64,000 nucleotides of DNA, taken from NCBI GenBank assembly GCA_001898165.1, contig MKTD01000041.1, forward strand, positions 1 to 64,000, given 5' to 3'. This stretch comes from Bacteroidia bacterium 43-41 (GTDB taxonomy: Bacteria > Bacteroidota > Bacteroidia > Bacteroidales > Dysgonomonadaceae). Below the pieces are notes generated by a model that made no database searches, was not told where the DNA came from, and worked only from the letters and a program-made list of their open reading frames with translations. The position numbers were made by a program, and so were the translations under genes. Shown one piece after another: positions 1-8,892 of the stretch (positions within the stretch are counted from its first letter, which is position 1; each line of letters opens with the position of its first letter).

Positions 1-60
1 TAACCCAACTACATTTCAAAGACCCCGTTTGAAGGCTATGCCTTCATCTTTTTACCAAAT

Positions 61-92
61 CCACCTCCTTTGGGGGTGGTGGTTTAATTTTT
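61..92 (+). terminator. Rho-independent terminator-like hairpin
   Basis: CCACCTCC (61-68), a three-T loop and GGGGGTGG (72-79) form an 8-bp stem with one G-T pair, followed by a T-rich tract (80-92). The T-tract lies on the right, so it most likely ends a plus-strand gene to the left of the window. The rest of 1-373 shows no convincing gene; it is AT-rich spacer. Confidence 0.6.
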
Positions 93-373
93 AATTAATA
101 AAATAGGTTGTCCAAAAAAACAACGTCCAACGAAGTCTGATGGTTTCAATTGATTGCATTTTTTAAATACTCCCCTTAAACAACCGTTTTATTTCTTTTG
201 TTCGTTCTTAATTTTCTCAACGGATGTTTTATTGAAAGTACGCGTCAAATGTAATGCAGATAAAAATAGCCTCAAAATAGAAATAAGAATAGTGTGGAAA
301 TTTTCAACAAGTTTTTAACTCTTTTTCCCATTATAAATATATTTTTGATGTTTATTAGGGAAAGGGGATAGAC

Positions 374-1594
374 TCAGGAGTATTTAAGTTGAAACATCCT
401 CTCCGGAACAAATAATCTCTTAGCCAAATCCTGCAACTGTCCGGCATTTACGGCATCTATCCGGGTAAAAACCTCTTCTAAAGGAAGATAATGGTTAAAA
501 TGAAGATAGCTTTTGGCCATTCTCAACGAGATACTTTCATTGTTTTCGGAAGCGATACCCAACTGGCCTTTATACTGCCTTTTTGCAGTAGCCAGTTGGC
601 TTGGAGAGAGCTGAAATTCCCTGAGCTTTTGTAACTCTTTATCAATAAGCTTTAAACACTGTTCCACCTGTTTTTTATCGCAGGCAAAATAAATGGAAAA
701 CGATCCCGTATCGGTGTATAACGCAATGTTCGATTCCACGTCATAAACCAGACCGTTTTTTTCGCGCAGCGAATTGTTTAGCCGACTGTTTGTGGCTCCA
801 CCTCCTAAAATATGATTCAAAAGATAAAGTGTATATCTATCCGGGTGAAACATATCGAAAGCATGCGTTCCCAGTATGACATGTGCTTGAACAGTATCTT
901 TTTCAACTTGATATCTCTTTGCAGATTCACCCAGAGGCTGTTCACGTTTTTTGGGAAATAAATGCCGGGGTTCAGCACAACCAAAGTAACGCTCACTTAA
1001 ACGTACCACTTTAGAAAAAGGCGTTTTCCCGAATGAAAACAAAACCATGTTTGCGGGAGAGTACTGCCTGCATACAAAATCTTCAACCTTTTTCCTGTCA
1101 AAAGCGAGTAACGAATCGGCGGTTCCCAATATATAATGTCCGATCTCGTGATTGGGGAACATGAGGTTCTCAAAATCATCAAATATCAACTCCGAGGGTA
1201 AGTCGGCATAACTGTTCATTTCATCTAAAACAACGTCTCTTTCTTTCTGAATCTGATTCTCAGGGAAAGTGGAATGAAAAACGATATCGCCCAACAGTTC
1301 CACAGCCCTCTCAAAATATTCGGATAAAAACGTGGCGTAAATAAATGTTTCCTCTTTTGTGGTATAAGCATTAAGCTCGCCGCCAACGTTCTCCATACGG
1401 TTAATGACATGATGCGCTTTACGCTTTTCAGTACCTTTAAACAACATATGTTCCACAAAATGGGCCATTCCGTGTTCGTCCGGAAGTTCGTCCCGCGACC
1501 CCGTATTGACCACTATTCCGCAATACGATATTTCCGATGGAAAAGGTTGATAAATGACACGTAAACCGTTGGATAATTTATGGGTTTGAAACAT
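374..1594 (-). CDS. M16 family zinc metallopeptidase
   Basis: A 406-aa insulinase/pitrilysin-like peptidase. The zinc motif HxxEH is present as HFVEH at residues 45-49, and a downstream acidic stretch (NAYTTKEETFIYATFL, about 75-90) supplies the third metal ligand in this family. The N-terminal catalytic half is followed by the usual inactive M16 C-terminal half, as in the single-chain ~410-aa bacterial members. No signal peptide is visible, so it is probably cytoplasmic or acts as a dimer on peptides; the substrate is unknown. The ATG at 1594 fits the family N-terminus (xHxLxNGLRVIY). The next gene upstream ends 15 bp away on the same strand, so the two may be co-transcribed. Confidence 0.92.
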   Translation of the reverse strand: MFQTHKLSNGLRVIYQPFPSEISYCGIVVNTGSRDELPDEHGMAHFVEHMLFKGTEKRKAHHVINRMENVGGELNAYTTKEETFIYATFLSEYFERAVELLGDIVFHSTFPENQIQKERDVVLDEMNSYADLPSELIFDDFENLMFPNHEIGHYILGTADSLLAFDRKKVEDFVCRQYSPANMVLFSFGKTPFSKVVRLSERYFGCAEPRHLFPKKREQPLGESAKRYQVEKDTVQAHVILGTHAFDMFHPDRYTLYLLNHILGGGATNSRLNNSLREKNGLVYDVESNIALYTDTGSFSIYFACDKKQVEQCLKLIDKELQKLREFQLSPSQLATAKRQYKGQLGIASENNESISLRMAKSYLHFNHYLPLEEVFTRIDAVNAGQLQDLAKRLFVPERMFQLKYS

Positions 1595-1609
1595 AATGGA
1601 TGATGGTTT

Positions 1610-2320
1610 CTAATTTCTAATTTTTTTCGTTAGATAATGCGTTTTTTGCTCCGGCGATAATTTCTCGATAGCGTATCGCAGCATTGTCCGGGGCATTTGT
1701 GTGCAATGCTTGTCCAGAAAATAAGTTAATGTTTTTTCGTCGCGTTTACCCGCCTCACGCAACATCCAGCCGCAGGCTTTGTGCATTAAATCGTGACGAT
1801 GAGTAAGAAACTTTTCAGAGAGTTTCAACGTGTCGGCAAAATCATTTTTACGGATAAATGCCAGGGTGGAAATAATCGATATACGTTGCTCCCAGAGATT
1901 TGCACTTCCCGCCAGTTGATATAAAACCGACCGGTCGTTATCCAATAGCCATTCTCCTACGATACTGTAGGACGACACATCCACCAGATCCCAATTATTG
2001 ATGCCGCGAGTATTGGCAAGATAAAACTCAAAAATCTCTTTACGCCCCGCGTTATCGGCTTTTTTAAACTGATCCGCCAGAATTATCAAGGCGCAAAACC
2101 GACATTCGTGATAATCGTCATCCAACAGTTTTTTGAGTTCGTCAAACGAGAGGTTCTTGTTGGCTTTCGCCACGCTCCTCGATTCGGGTACGGTAACACC
2201 GATAAATCGGTCGCCTTCGCCATATTGTCCTTTCCCGGTCTTAAAAAAATACCTGGAATGGTCTGCTTTTCCGGGATTTCCAAAAGAGAGCAATTGCCGC
2301 TTTACGATTTCTGCTGTCAT
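1610..2320 (-). CDS. DNA alkylation repair protein, AlkD-like glycosylase
   Basis: A 236-aa all-helical HEAT-repeat protein of the AlkC/AlkD family, which removes alkylated purines from DNA. NNWDLVD carries the Trp and Asp (spaced W-x3-D) that correspond to the catalytic pair of Bacillus cereus AlkD. CGWMLREAGK near the C-terminus matches the second conserved Trp. I chose the ATG at 2320 because four codons of longer frame would need a TTG start. It is followed after 15 bp by the M16 peptidase gene. The substrate range cannot be read from sequence. Confidence 0.9.
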   Translation of the reverse strand: MTAEIVKRQLLSFGNPGKADHSRYFFKTGKGQYGEGDRFIGVTVPESRSVAKANKNLSFDELKKLLDDDYHECRFCALIILADQFKKADNAGRKEIFEFYLANTRGINNWDLVDVSSYSIVGEWLLDNDRSVLYQLAGSANLWEQRISIISTLAFIRKNDFADTLKLSEKFLTHRHDLMHKACGWMLREAGKRDEKTLTYFLDKHCTQMPRTMLRYAIEKLSPEQKTHYLTKKIRN

Positions 2321-2438
2321 AAAAATTATCAATTATTTAAGTTTCGCATATATTCAATTACAGCTAAATTTAAAACATTGTCGGACGTAAGATTTAGCTG
2401 TATTTATGAATAGTTGATACATGCGAAAGTTGAGTCAA

Positions 2439-3395
2439 TTATTTGTTTACGATTGAAACTTCGTATTTACCCTCATAAAACCCAACAATGTTGTGCACCA
2501 TTTCCTCCGCCATCCGGTGGCGGTCTTCAATGGTTCTGGTCCCGGCATGAGGCGCAAGCACCACATTATCCAACACCAATAACTCGGGGGAGATTTTAGG
2601 CTCATTCTCATATACATCCAGTCCGGCAGCCCAAATTTTCCCTTCTTTCAGTGCTTTGGCCAATGCTTTTTCATCCACCATATTTCCACGGGCCGTATTA
2701 ATAAATACAGCCGTAGGCTTCATCATGGAGAGCTCATTTTCCCCGATTATCTTTACGGTTTCGGGAGTAGAAGGCGCATTAAGCGAAACATAATCGGCTG
2801 TTCGCAGTAACTCGTCAAAAGCAACGTATTTTGCACCGTACCGCTCTTCAATATCCTTGCTCAACCGGTTCCTGTTGTGATAGATGATGCTCATCCCCGA
2901 CGCTACGGCGCGCCTGGCCAAGGCTTGCCCGATTCTCCCCATCCCGATTATCCCCAAGGTCTTTCCAAAAACAGGTAATCCGGCATCTCCATACACGCTC
3001 CAATCAATCGCCCGATGTTCACGCAACTTCCGGTCGTAATATCCAATCCGCCTTCCGGTCGCAAGCAACAACGCAAATGCCAATTCAGCCGTAGGCTCAC
3101 ACGTCGTTTTGGGAATATTTGTAACCGTTATTCCCTTTTGGGTGGCATACTCCACATCTATATTGTTGTAACCGACCCCGTAATTCGAGATCATCTCTAA
3201 TTTCACTCCCCTGTCCATTATCTCCTTATCCGTATAGAAACTGAAATTAGGTATTAAAACCTCATAATCGGGGATCATCTCCAATACCTGCCCGCGTTTC
3301 ATATCTCTATCCCGAGGCATAAAAACTTCAAACTTCTCAAAAAGTTCGGCAAGAGGTTCTCTGTGCAGAGCGCTTGTTATAAGAATTTTCTTCAT
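2439..3395 (-). CDS. D-isomer-specific 2-hydroxyacid dehydrogenase
   Basis: A 318-aa NAD(P)-dependent dehydrogenase of the GyaR/SerA-like group, reducing a 2-oxoacid to a D-2-hydroxyacid or the reverse. The Rossmann motif GMGRIGQALA lies mid-protein. The catalytic Arg is in NTARGNMVDE, the Glu in GLDVYENEP and the His in LAPHAGTRT, so all active-site residues are kept. There is no ACT or other regulatory C-terminal domain, which argues against a canonical SerA; glyoxylate/hydroxypyruvate reductase or D-lactate-type activity is possible. It is a single-gene unit on the minus strand next to the tRNA-Asn pair. Confidence 0.9.
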   Translation of the reverse strand: MKKILITSALHREPLAELFEKFEVFMPRDRDMKRGQVLEMIPDYEVLIPNFSFYTDKEIMDRGVKLEMISNYGVGYNNIDVEYATQKGITVTNIPKTTCEPTAELAFALLLATGRRIGYYDRKLREHRAIDWSVYGDAGLPVFGKTLGIIGMGRIGQALARRAVASGMSIIYHNRNRLSKDIEERYGAKYVAFDELLRTADYVSLNAPSTPETVKIIGENELSMMKPTAVFINTARGNMVDEKALAKALKEGKIWAAGLDVYENEPKISPELLVLDNVVLAPHAGTRTIEDRHRMAEEMVHNIVGFYEGKYEVSIVNK

Positions 3396-3456
3396 GATCG
3401 GATTATTTTTTCATTAAACGAAAAAGGAGCAAGTACTGCTACCCGCTCTCTTTTCG

Positions 3457-3530
3457 CTCTTCAGGCTGGACTTGAACCAGCGACCCTCTGATTAACAGTC
3501 AGATGCTCTAACCGACTGAGCTACTGAAGA
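3457..3530 (-). tRNA. tRNA-Asn (anticodon GTT), copy 1
   Basis: A 74-nt cloverleaf on the minus strand. Acceptor TCTTCAG pairs with CTGAAGA, the D-arm is GCTCAGTCGGTTAGAGC, the anticodon loop is CTGTTAA (GTT), and the T-arm is GCTGGTTCAAGTCCAGC with discriminator G. CCA is not encoded. It is the downstream member of a tandem pair. Confidence 0.97.
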
Positions 3531-3563
3531 ATTTTTATTCATCTTTTAAAACTTTACTTTTCG

Positions 3564-3637
3564 CTCTTCAGGCTGGACTTGAACCAGCGACCCTCTGATT
3601 AACAGTCAGATGCTCTAACCGACTGAGCTACTGAAGA
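3564..3637 (-). tRNA. tRNA-Asn (anticodon GTT), copy 2
   Basis: Same 74-nt sequence as the copy at 3457-3530, separated from it by 33 bp. The identity extends a few bases into both flanks (TTTTCG on one side, ATTT on the other), indicating a recent tandem duplication. This is the upstream gene of the pair. Confidence 0.97.
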
Positions 3638-3779
3638 ATTTCACTATTGTTTTCAGAAAAGTGATGCAAAAGTACTACAAATTTTCAAATATTCCAACAG
3701 CTTTGTCATAAAATTATGCGATATGTTTTCAACGCAAGTTTTTATACAAAAATCATCTTTTATTTAAAAAAGTTTTTAT

Positions 3780-3787
3780 TACCTTTG
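3780..3787 (+). promoter_or_regulatory. Bacteroidetes -7 box TACCTTTG
   Basis: Perfect match to TAnnTTTG, 33 bp before the ATG at 3821. It lies inside the longer open frame that starts at 3716, which argues for the downstream start of the next gene. I see no clear TTTG -33 box. Confidence 0.55.
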
Positions 3788-3820
3788 AAATCAAATAAAC
3801 GAGTATTAAAACGCTTTTTT

Positions 3821-4378
3821 ATGATTTTCAGATTCATAATTATATCGGATGAGGTAGAGAGCTTCAAAAGAGAAATAAAAATAGATGCCGACAATACTTT
3901 TTTGGATTTATTCAAAGCGATTGTCGGTTGCACCGGCTTCAACGAGAACGAGATGGCTTCTTTCTTTATTTGTGACGACAACTGGCATAAGGAGCAGGAA
4001 ATCACTCTTGTGGAAATGGATACCTACTCCGACGAGGATCCTTATACGATGGAGGAATGCGTGCTGAACGACTATTTGGAAGATGAAAAACAGAAATTAC
4101 TTTTCGTATTCGACTACCTTACCGAGAGAGCCTTGTTTATTGAATTGTCGGAGATTATTACCGGTAAAAACCTGAAAAAACCGCTGTGTACCCTCTCCAT
4201 GGGCGAAGCGCCTAAGCAATACCTTAATCCCGATGAGACCACAGGCACGACTGCTTCAATAGACGTAGATGAATCGTTCTTCGGGGATGAAGGTTTCGAT
4301 TTAGAGGAGCTCGACAAAGAGGGTTTTGACGGACTGGACGATATTGAAATATCAACAGAAGAGAACGACTTGTATTAA
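3821..4378 (+). CDS. PRiA4_ORF3-like (IS1096 TnpR-passenger family) protein
   Basis: 185 aa from the ATG at 3821. The N-terminal part (MIFRFIIISDEVESFKREI, then an FFICDDNWHKEQEITL segment) matches the plasmid pRiA4b ORF-3 / IS1096 passenger fold found as a stand-alone gene in many Bacteroidetes. The C-terminal ~40 residues are very acidic (GDEGFDLEELDKEGFDGLDD). Despite the family name there is no transposase nearby and no sign of mobility. It lies 41 bp upstream of miaA on the same strand, so the two may be one unit. The molecular function is unknown. A longer frame from 3716 is unlikely because a promoter box falls within it. Confidence 0.75.
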   Translation: MIFRFIIISDEVESFKREIKIDADNTFLDLFKAIVGCTGFNENEMASFFICDDNWHKEQEITLVEMDTYSDEDPYTMEECVLNDYLEDEKQKLLFVFDYLTERALFIELSEIITGKNLKKPLCTLSMGEAPKQYLNPDETTGTTASIDVDESFFGDEGFDLEELDKEGFDGLDDIEISTEENDLY

Positions 4379-4419
4379 CGCAAGAACCATCCACGTAAAC
4401 TCATAATTCAACGCATTTT

Positions 4420-5334
4420 ATGAACACTTTGCTCGTGCTTATGGGACCGACCGGCGTGGGCAAAACAGAACTGAGCCTCCAGATTGCCGAACAGTTAAAA
4501 AGTCCCGTTTTGTCGGCAGATTCCAGACAAATTTATAAACAAATGACCATCGGTACGGCGGCGCCAACCGATGAACAGCAGAAACGGGTTTCTCACTACT
4601 TTGTAGGAATACTTGAACCGGAAGATTATTACAGCGCCAGCCAGTTTGAAGAAGAGGCTGTTCCGCTGATCGAAAACCTGTTGCAAACAGTTCCGGTTGT
4701 GGTGATGACCGGTGGTTCGATGATGTATATTGATGCTGTCTGCAAAGGAATTGATGAGATCCCGACTATAGATGAAAAGTTACGGGAAGAGGTTTATGCC
4801 CTTTATCAGAAAGAAGGATTGGATGCCATTCGTTCCCGTTTGAAAATATTGGATCCGGTCTTTTACAATCAGGTTGACCTGAAAAACCCCAAGCGGGTAA
4901 TCCACGCGCTCGAAGTATGCCTTATGTCCGGAAAGCCATATTCATCGCTGCGCACAAATCCCAGAAAAGAAAGGAACTTCAATATCGTAAAAATCGGGGT
5001 CACCCGAAATAGGGAAGAGCTGTACGGGCGGATCAATCTTCGCGTAAACAAAATGATCGAAGAGGGATTGGTTGAAGAAGCCCGGAAACTTTATCCGAAA
5101 CGGCATCTGAATTCATTAAATACCGTGGGATACAAGGAACTTTTCGAGTATTTCGACGGGAATTGCACCCTCGATTTTGCCATCGAAAAAATAAAACAAC
5201 ATTCACGAAACTATGCCCGCAAACAGATGACGTGGTTTAAAAAGGATAAGGGAATTAAGTGGATCAACCTTTCGGATAACACATCGGACGTGGTAGAAAA
5301 AAGTATCCGGCTGATCACCCAAAGCAACCCATAG
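4420..5334 (+). CDS. miaA: tRNA dimethylallyltransferase
   Basis: A 304-aa enzyme that adds the dimethylallyl group to N6 of A37 in tRNAs reading UNN codons. The P-loop [11 protein letters not shown] lies at residues 9-19, followed by the family signature [28 protein letters not shown] near the C-terminus is the usual MiaA ending. Length is typical. It ends 3 bp before the convergent gene at 5338. Confidence 0.97.
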   Translation: MNTLLVLMGPTGVGKTELSLQIAEQLKSPVLSADSRQIYKQMTIGTAAPTDEQQKRVSHYFVGILEPEDYYSASQFEEEAVPLIENLLQTVPVVVMTGGSMMYIDAVCKGIDEIPTIDEKLREEVYALYQKEGLDAIRSRLKILDPVFYNQVDLKNPKRVIHALEVCLMSGKPYSSLRTNPRKERNFNIVKIGVTRNREELYGRINLRVNKMIEEGLVEEARKLYPKRHLNSLNTVGYKELFEYFDGNCTLDFAIEKIKQHSRNYARKQMTWFKKDKGIKWINLSDNTSDVVEKSIRLITQSNP

Positions 5335-5337
5335 CCT

Positions 5338-5703
5338 CTATTTCTTTTCGGCTTTCAGCCCCAAAATCCCCATCGAAGTATCTACTTTCCCTTCTATCTT
5401 ATTGCCTTTCACCTTTGAGACTACGGTGACATACTCCGATTCAACATAAGCGCCCAACCTCAACGTATCGGATTTGAGCGAGACATTGGATAATTTCACT
5501 TTATAGCCTGAATCGAGAACGAGATCGCCCGACAATGCCTTATCCTTCTCCACAAGAAAAATAACTCCTTTTTCGTATCCGGAAGGTGCTTCAGGCACAC
5601 TATATTGCCACTTGCCCGCCACGGACTTATTACTTTGGGCATTTACACTAAAAAACGCTCCGGCTATAAACAACAATCCGGAAACGATCAATAATTTTCT
5701 CAT
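5338..5703 (-). CDS. Secreted protein of unknown function
   Basis: 121 aa from the ATG at 5703. It has a clear signal peptide (MRKLLIVSGLLFIAGAFF, then SVNAQS with cleavage after VNA). The mature ~100 residues are beta-rich and start GKWQYSVPEAPSGYEKGVI. The pattern of short alternating strands (DSGYKVKLSNVSLKSDTLRLGAYV) resembles small lipocalin-like/GW-x-W periplasmic proteins of Bacteroidetes, but I do not recognise the family with confidence. It has its own upstream -7 box at 5740-5747. Longer frames upstream would lack the signal peptide at the N-terminus. Confidence 0.7.
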   Translation of the reverse strand: MRKLLIVSGLLFIAGAFFSVNAQSNKSVAGKWQYSVPEAPSGYEKGVIFLVEKDKALSGDLVLDSGYKVKLSNVSLKSDTLRLGAYVESEYVTVVSKVKGNKIEGKVDTSMGILGLKAEKK

Positions 5704-5739
5704 ATTATCAATTTTAAACGTAAGAATAAGAATTAGAAC

Positions 5740-5747
5740 CAAAGATA
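5740..5747 (-). promoter_or_regulatory. Bacteroidetes -7 box TATCTTTG
   Basis: On the minus strand, TATCTTTG lies 36 bp before the ATG at 5703. No good -33 box is visible, so this is a motif match only. Confidence 0.45.
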
Positions 5748-5784
5748 TGAAAAATGTTTGATAAATAAGTTTCCGGCGATGAAA

Positions 5785-5832
5785 ATGAACCCAAACATAT
5801 TTTATAACGTTTTATTGGAGAAAGGAGAGTAA
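5785..5832 (+). CDS. 15-codon small ORF, copy A of a dispersed pair
   Basis: It encodes MNPNIFYNVLLEKGE and stops 3 bp before the ATG of the next gene (5836). A second 15-codon frame, MNPNVFYNVLYMKRD, lies at 11800-11847 in front of another gene; the first ten residues differ only by Ile/Val, with a synonymous Asn codon change, and both stop at the same codon. Whether it is translated is not shown. It could also be a non-coding dispersed element. The purine-rich end (AAAGGAGAG) could double as the ribosome binding site of the next gene. Confidence 0.35.
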   Translation: MNPNIFYNVLLEKGE

Positions 5833-5835
5833 AAT

Positions 5836-6159
5836 ATGGACCAATCAGCATATACACCCATTGATCCCGATTTTTTTGAATTATTCCAAAAAGAGATCAA
5901 AAAAGAATCGGTAAAGGTTATCTATTTCGACACGGTTCAATATCCGTATCTGAAAGAATCGAACGGAAAGGCAACCGCAATCGTTAACAAACAAAAAGCG
6001 GGACAGTTTATGGTTTTCGCAAATGGCGATGAAGTACGGATCGACCGGATTATTGTTTACAACGGTAAACCCGGCCCCGCTTATGATGAATACGACGCTT
6101 ACGCCCTCGCCCCACTCACCTGCAAAGCAGGATATGACGAAGATGACTGCCAAGCTTAA
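5836..6159 (+). CDS. Conserved hypothetical protein, 107 aa
   Basis: A small acidic cytoplasmic protein with no signal peptide or membrane segment. It starts MDQSAYTPIDPDFFELF and contains a beta-rich core with KAGQFMVFANGDEVRIDRIIVYNGKPGP. The YxPI start and the EVRIDRI strand are faintly like Rof (Rho-binding antiterminator) proteins, but I do not trust that link. It lies between the 15-codon ORF (5785-5832) and rpoN, which has its own promoter box, so it is probably transcribed separately. Function unknown. Confidence 0.65.
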   Translation: MDQSAYTPIDPDFFELFQKEIKKESVKVIYFDTVQYPYLKESNGKATAIVNKQKAGQFMVFANGDEVRIDRIIVYNGKPGPAYDEYDAYALAPLTCKAGYDEDDCQA

Positions 6160-6206
6160 GCATTGACAAAAATAGTTAAGTTGAATAACAAAAAGGGTAA
6201 TTTCGT

Positions 6207-6214
6207 TACCTTTG
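6207..6214 (+). promoter_or_regulatory. Bacteroidetes -7 box TACCTTTG upstream of rpoN
   Basis: Perfect TAnnTTTG match 30 bp before the rpoN ATG. A GTTG at 6180-6183 is a poor and slightly distant -33 candidate. Confidence 0.55.
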
Positions 6215-6244
6215 TTTTCTTAAAAACAGGATCAGTAATTATTT

Positions 6245-7699
6245 ATGGCACTCAGACAACAACAGGAACTCAAACAGACTCAAAAGTTATCGCCCTTGCA
6301 AATGCAAGTGATAAAACTGGTTGAATTGAATTCGGTAGAGTTGGAGGACAAAATAAAACAGGAGTTGGAAGATAATCCTGCACTGGAAGAAGGAAATGAA
6401 GAACTCAATTCAGAGAATTCAGACGATGATTTTCCGGAAAGTGAAGATAACTTATCGGAAGAAGATATTGTGTTAGGCGATTATTTTTCCGAAGAAGATA
6501 TTCCTGATTACCAATTAAATAAATCTTACAGAAAAGACGAGCCTGATTTTATCGAAGCAACTTATTCCGACGATAAAAGCCTCAACGAAGTTTTGCTGGA
6601 ACAAATTGGCTTACGCCAGTTGAATGCCCGGGATCAGAAAATTGCCGAGTACATTATCGGTAACCTCGACGAGAACGGATACTTACAACGAAGCCTGCAA
6701 GCCATATCCGATGATCTGTTGTTTCAACAGAACCTCGATATTAGTGAGACAAAATTACAATCCATATTGGAGATCATTCAAGACCTCGACCCCGCGGGCG
6801 TTGGAGCGAGCGATTTGCAGGAATGCCTGAAGCTTCAGTTGCAAAGGAACGAACCCACGAGGGAAAACAGACTGGCGCTGGAGATTATTTCGGATTATTT
6901 CGAAGAGTTTTCGCGTAAGCATTATGACAAAATCATGCGTCAACTGAATATCTCACAAGACGATTTGCGCAACGCCATCAACGGTATCATTTCACTCAAT
7001 CCCAAACCCGGAAATGCTTTGGGCGATTCAATAGAAGTTGCCATGAGCAACATTACGCCCGATTTTATTGTGGAATCCTACAACGGTGAAATCAGTATGT
7101 ATTTGAACAACAAAAACATACCGGAGTTGAAAATAAACCGCGATTTCTCCGAAATGCTACAGGGATACGCTCAAAACAAAGAAAGTATGAGCAACGATGC
7201 CAAACAAGCTGTATTGTTTATGAAACAGAAGGTAGATTCAGCAAAATGGTTCATAGATGCTGTGCGACAACGACAAAACACGCTCCAAAGGACAATGGAA
7301 GCGATCGTTAATTTTCAGTACGATTTTTTCGCCACAGAAGACGAGACAATGCTCAGGCCAATGATACTTAAAGATATAGCAAATAAAACCGGATTCGATA
7401 TTTCAACCATATCCCGTGTAAGCAACAGCAAATACGTACAAACCAACAATGGCGTTTATCCGCTGAAGTTTTTCTTTTCCGAAGCGATGCAAAACGATGC
7501 GGGAGAAGATATTTCGTCGCGTGAAGTAAAAGTTCTTCTGAAAGAATGCATCGAGAACGAAAATCCCTCCAAACCGCTTACCGACGAACAACTGACAACA
7601 TTGTTGAACAATAAGGGTTATATTATTGCCCGCCGCACAGTAGCAAAATATCGTGAACAGTTGAATATTCCTGTAGCGCGTTTAAGAAAAAAAATTTAA
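6245..7699 (+). CDS. rpoN: RNA polymerase sigma-54 factor
   Basis: A 484-aa alternative sigma factor that needs AAA+ enhancer-binding activators. The Gln/Leu-rich region I is at the N-terminus (LRQQQELKQTQKLSPLQMQVI). An acidic region II follows (about 50-100, EDNPALEEG, then many Glu/Asp), then the core-binding domain (LDPAGVGASDLQECL) and the HTH (FDISTISRVSNSKYVQTNNGVYPLKFFF). The RpoN box ARRTVAKYRE lies about 15 residues from the end. All modules are intact and length is normal. No RpoN activator is encoded in this window. Confidence 0.97.
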   Translation: MALRQQQELKQTQKLSPLQMQVIKLVELNSVELEDKIKQELEDNPALEEGNEELNSENSDDDFPESEDNLSEEDIVLGDYFSEEDIPDYQLNKSYRKDEPDFIEATYSDDKSLNEVLLEQIGLRQLNARDQKIAEYIIGNLDENGYLQRSLQAISDDLLFQQNLDISETKLQSILEIIQDLDPAGVGASDLQECLKLQLQRNEPTRENRLALEIISDYFEEFSRKHYDKIMRQLNISQDDLRNAINGIISLNPKPGNALGDSIEVAMSNITPDFIVESYNGEISMYLNNKNIPELKINRDFSEMLQGYAQNKESMSNDAKQAVLFMKQKVDSAKWFIDAVRQRQNTLQRTMEAIVNFQYDFFATEDETMLRPMILKDIANKTGFDISTISRVSNSKYVQTNNGVYPLKFFFSEAMQNDAGEDISSREVKVLLKECIENENPSKPLTDEQLTTLLNNKGYIIARRTVAKYREQLNIPVARLRKKI

Positions 7700-7728
7700 C
7701 TTTGCCGTTTCAAAAGCATAATCCAGTA

Positions 7729-8337
7729 ATGAATCAATTTGCCCGCATCATATCGTCAGTATTTCAGCCGTTATTAATGCCCATTTACAGCATTTTACTG
7801 CTGTTTGTTTACACGCATTTTAAATTTTTGTTTGCCGGGCAGTTCTGGACAATAATGGTACCTGTAATCCTTTTTTCATTTGCGGTTCCCGGCGTCCTTA
7901 TTTACGTGGTTTACAGGTTAAAATTGATTTCCGACCTGTCACTTAAGATCAGGAAAGAACGTTTTATCCCCTATTCCATCGTATTGGTCTCTTACCTGAT
8001 AATGATATTTTACTATTACCGGATAGGAATGCCGGATTGGTTCCTTATGCTTGTCGCTTCATCTATCGCAGTTATCCTCATCGCCATATTCATTACCATT
8101 TGGTGGAAAATAAGCGCTCATATGTTCGGTATCGGAGGGTTGCTGGGAGGAGTAATGTCGGTGAGCTATTTCATTGAAAGGTCTAATCCTTTTTACCTGT
8201 TTATGGCGCTTTTTATAGTATCCGGGTTAGTTGGCGTATCGAGGTTGATATTGCGACGACATACTTTCGGACAGGTTGTCGGAGGATTTCTCCTCGGATT
8301 CACCACCTCCTTTCTCTTCGTATGGATTGGAACCTGA
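7729..8337 (+). CDS. PAP2-like integral membrane protein with altered catalytic motifs
   Basis: A 202-aa protein with about six hydrophobic segments. Near the C-terminus, SRLILRRHTFGQVVGGFLLG aligns with PAP2 motif 3 (SRxxxxxHxxxDxxxGxxxG), but the catalytic-relay Asp is Gln. The first motif is reduced to KIRKERFIP and the expected PSGH loop reads GIGGLLGG without a His. It is therefore probably not a normal acid phosphatase, or uses a variant site. I start it at the ATG at 7729; the frame open from 7702 needs TTG. It follows rpoN by 29 bp. Confidence 0.75.
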   Translation: MNQFARIISSVFQPLLMPIYSILLLFVYTHFKFLFAGQFWTIMVPVILFSFAVPGVLIYVVYRLKLISDLSLKIRKERFIPYSIVLVSYLIMIFYYYRIGMPDWFLMLVASSIAVILIAIFITIWWKISAHMFGIGGLLGGVMSVSYFIERSNPFYLFMALFIVSGLVGVSRLILRRHTFGQVVGGFLLGFTTSFLFVWIGT

Positions 8338-8451
8338 ACAGGTGACGGATGAAGTGAAAGATGTCTTTGCCTTTAAAAGATTTTGCAGTAAAGAAAATAT
8401 ATAGTATTTTTACCCCACAATTAAAACCACTTAAATTAAAAATTAATTTCT

Positions 8452-8832
8452 ATGAATTTTCCTGAGAATTTAAAGTATTCAAACGACCATGAATGGGTGA
8501 AAGTTGACGGAGACGAGGCTTACATCGGTATTTCTGATTTTGCACAAAGCGAACTCGGAGAAATTGTTTTTGTTGATATCACAACAGAAGGAGAAAAAGT
8601 TGACAAGGGAGCTGTTTTTGGCAGTATAGAAGCTGTAAAAACCGTTTCAGACCTCTTGATGCCTATAACCGGCGAGGTGCTTGAAGTGAATCCAAAACTT
8701 GATGACCAACCCGAATTAGTAAACAAAGATCCTTACGGAGAAGGATGGATCATAAAAATAAGTATCGAAGAGAAAGCGGAACTCAATAAACTTCTCTCAA
8801 GTGATGCATACAAGACCCTGATCGGACAGTAA
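8452..8832 (+). CDS. gcvH: Glycine cleavage system H protein
   Basis: A 126-aa lipoyl carrier that shuttles the aminomethyl group between the P, T and L proteins. The motif [15 protein letters not shown] places the lipoylated Lys at residue 63. The N-terminal [12 protein letters not shown] and C-terminal GEGWIIKI are typical. No gcvP or gcvT is in the window. A strong hairpin terminator follows the stop after 3 bp. The lipoate ligase at 31632-32360 could serve this protein as well as the E2 at 42415-43752. Confidence 0.97.
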   Translation: MNFPENLKYSNDHEWVKVDGDEAYIGISDFAQSELGEIVFVDITTEGEKVDKGAVFGSIEAVKTVSDLLMPITGEVLEVNPKLDDQPELVNKDPYGEGWIIKISIEEKAELNKLLSSDAYKTLIGQ

Positions 8833-8835
8833 ACA

Positions 8836-8880
8836 AAACAAGCAGAGACGCGGGACACCCACGTCTCTGCTTGTTTAATT
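8836..8880 (+). terminator. Strong intrinsic terminator after gcvH
   Basis: A perfect 15-bp stem (8836-8850 with 8862-8876, core AAGCAGAGACG/CGTCTCTGCTT), an 11-nt loop and a T-rich end. It separates gcvH from purE. Confidence 0.88.
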
Positions 8881-8892
8881 TCCCCTATACCT

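Noticed and set aside
1-373. Gene at the left edge
   Set aside because: Only a terminator hairpin and AT-rich DNA; no frame with plausible composition.
3821-4378. Insertion sequence remnant, from the IS1096 passenger family name
   Set aside because: No transposase, inverted ends or target duplication; the gene sits stably next to miaA.
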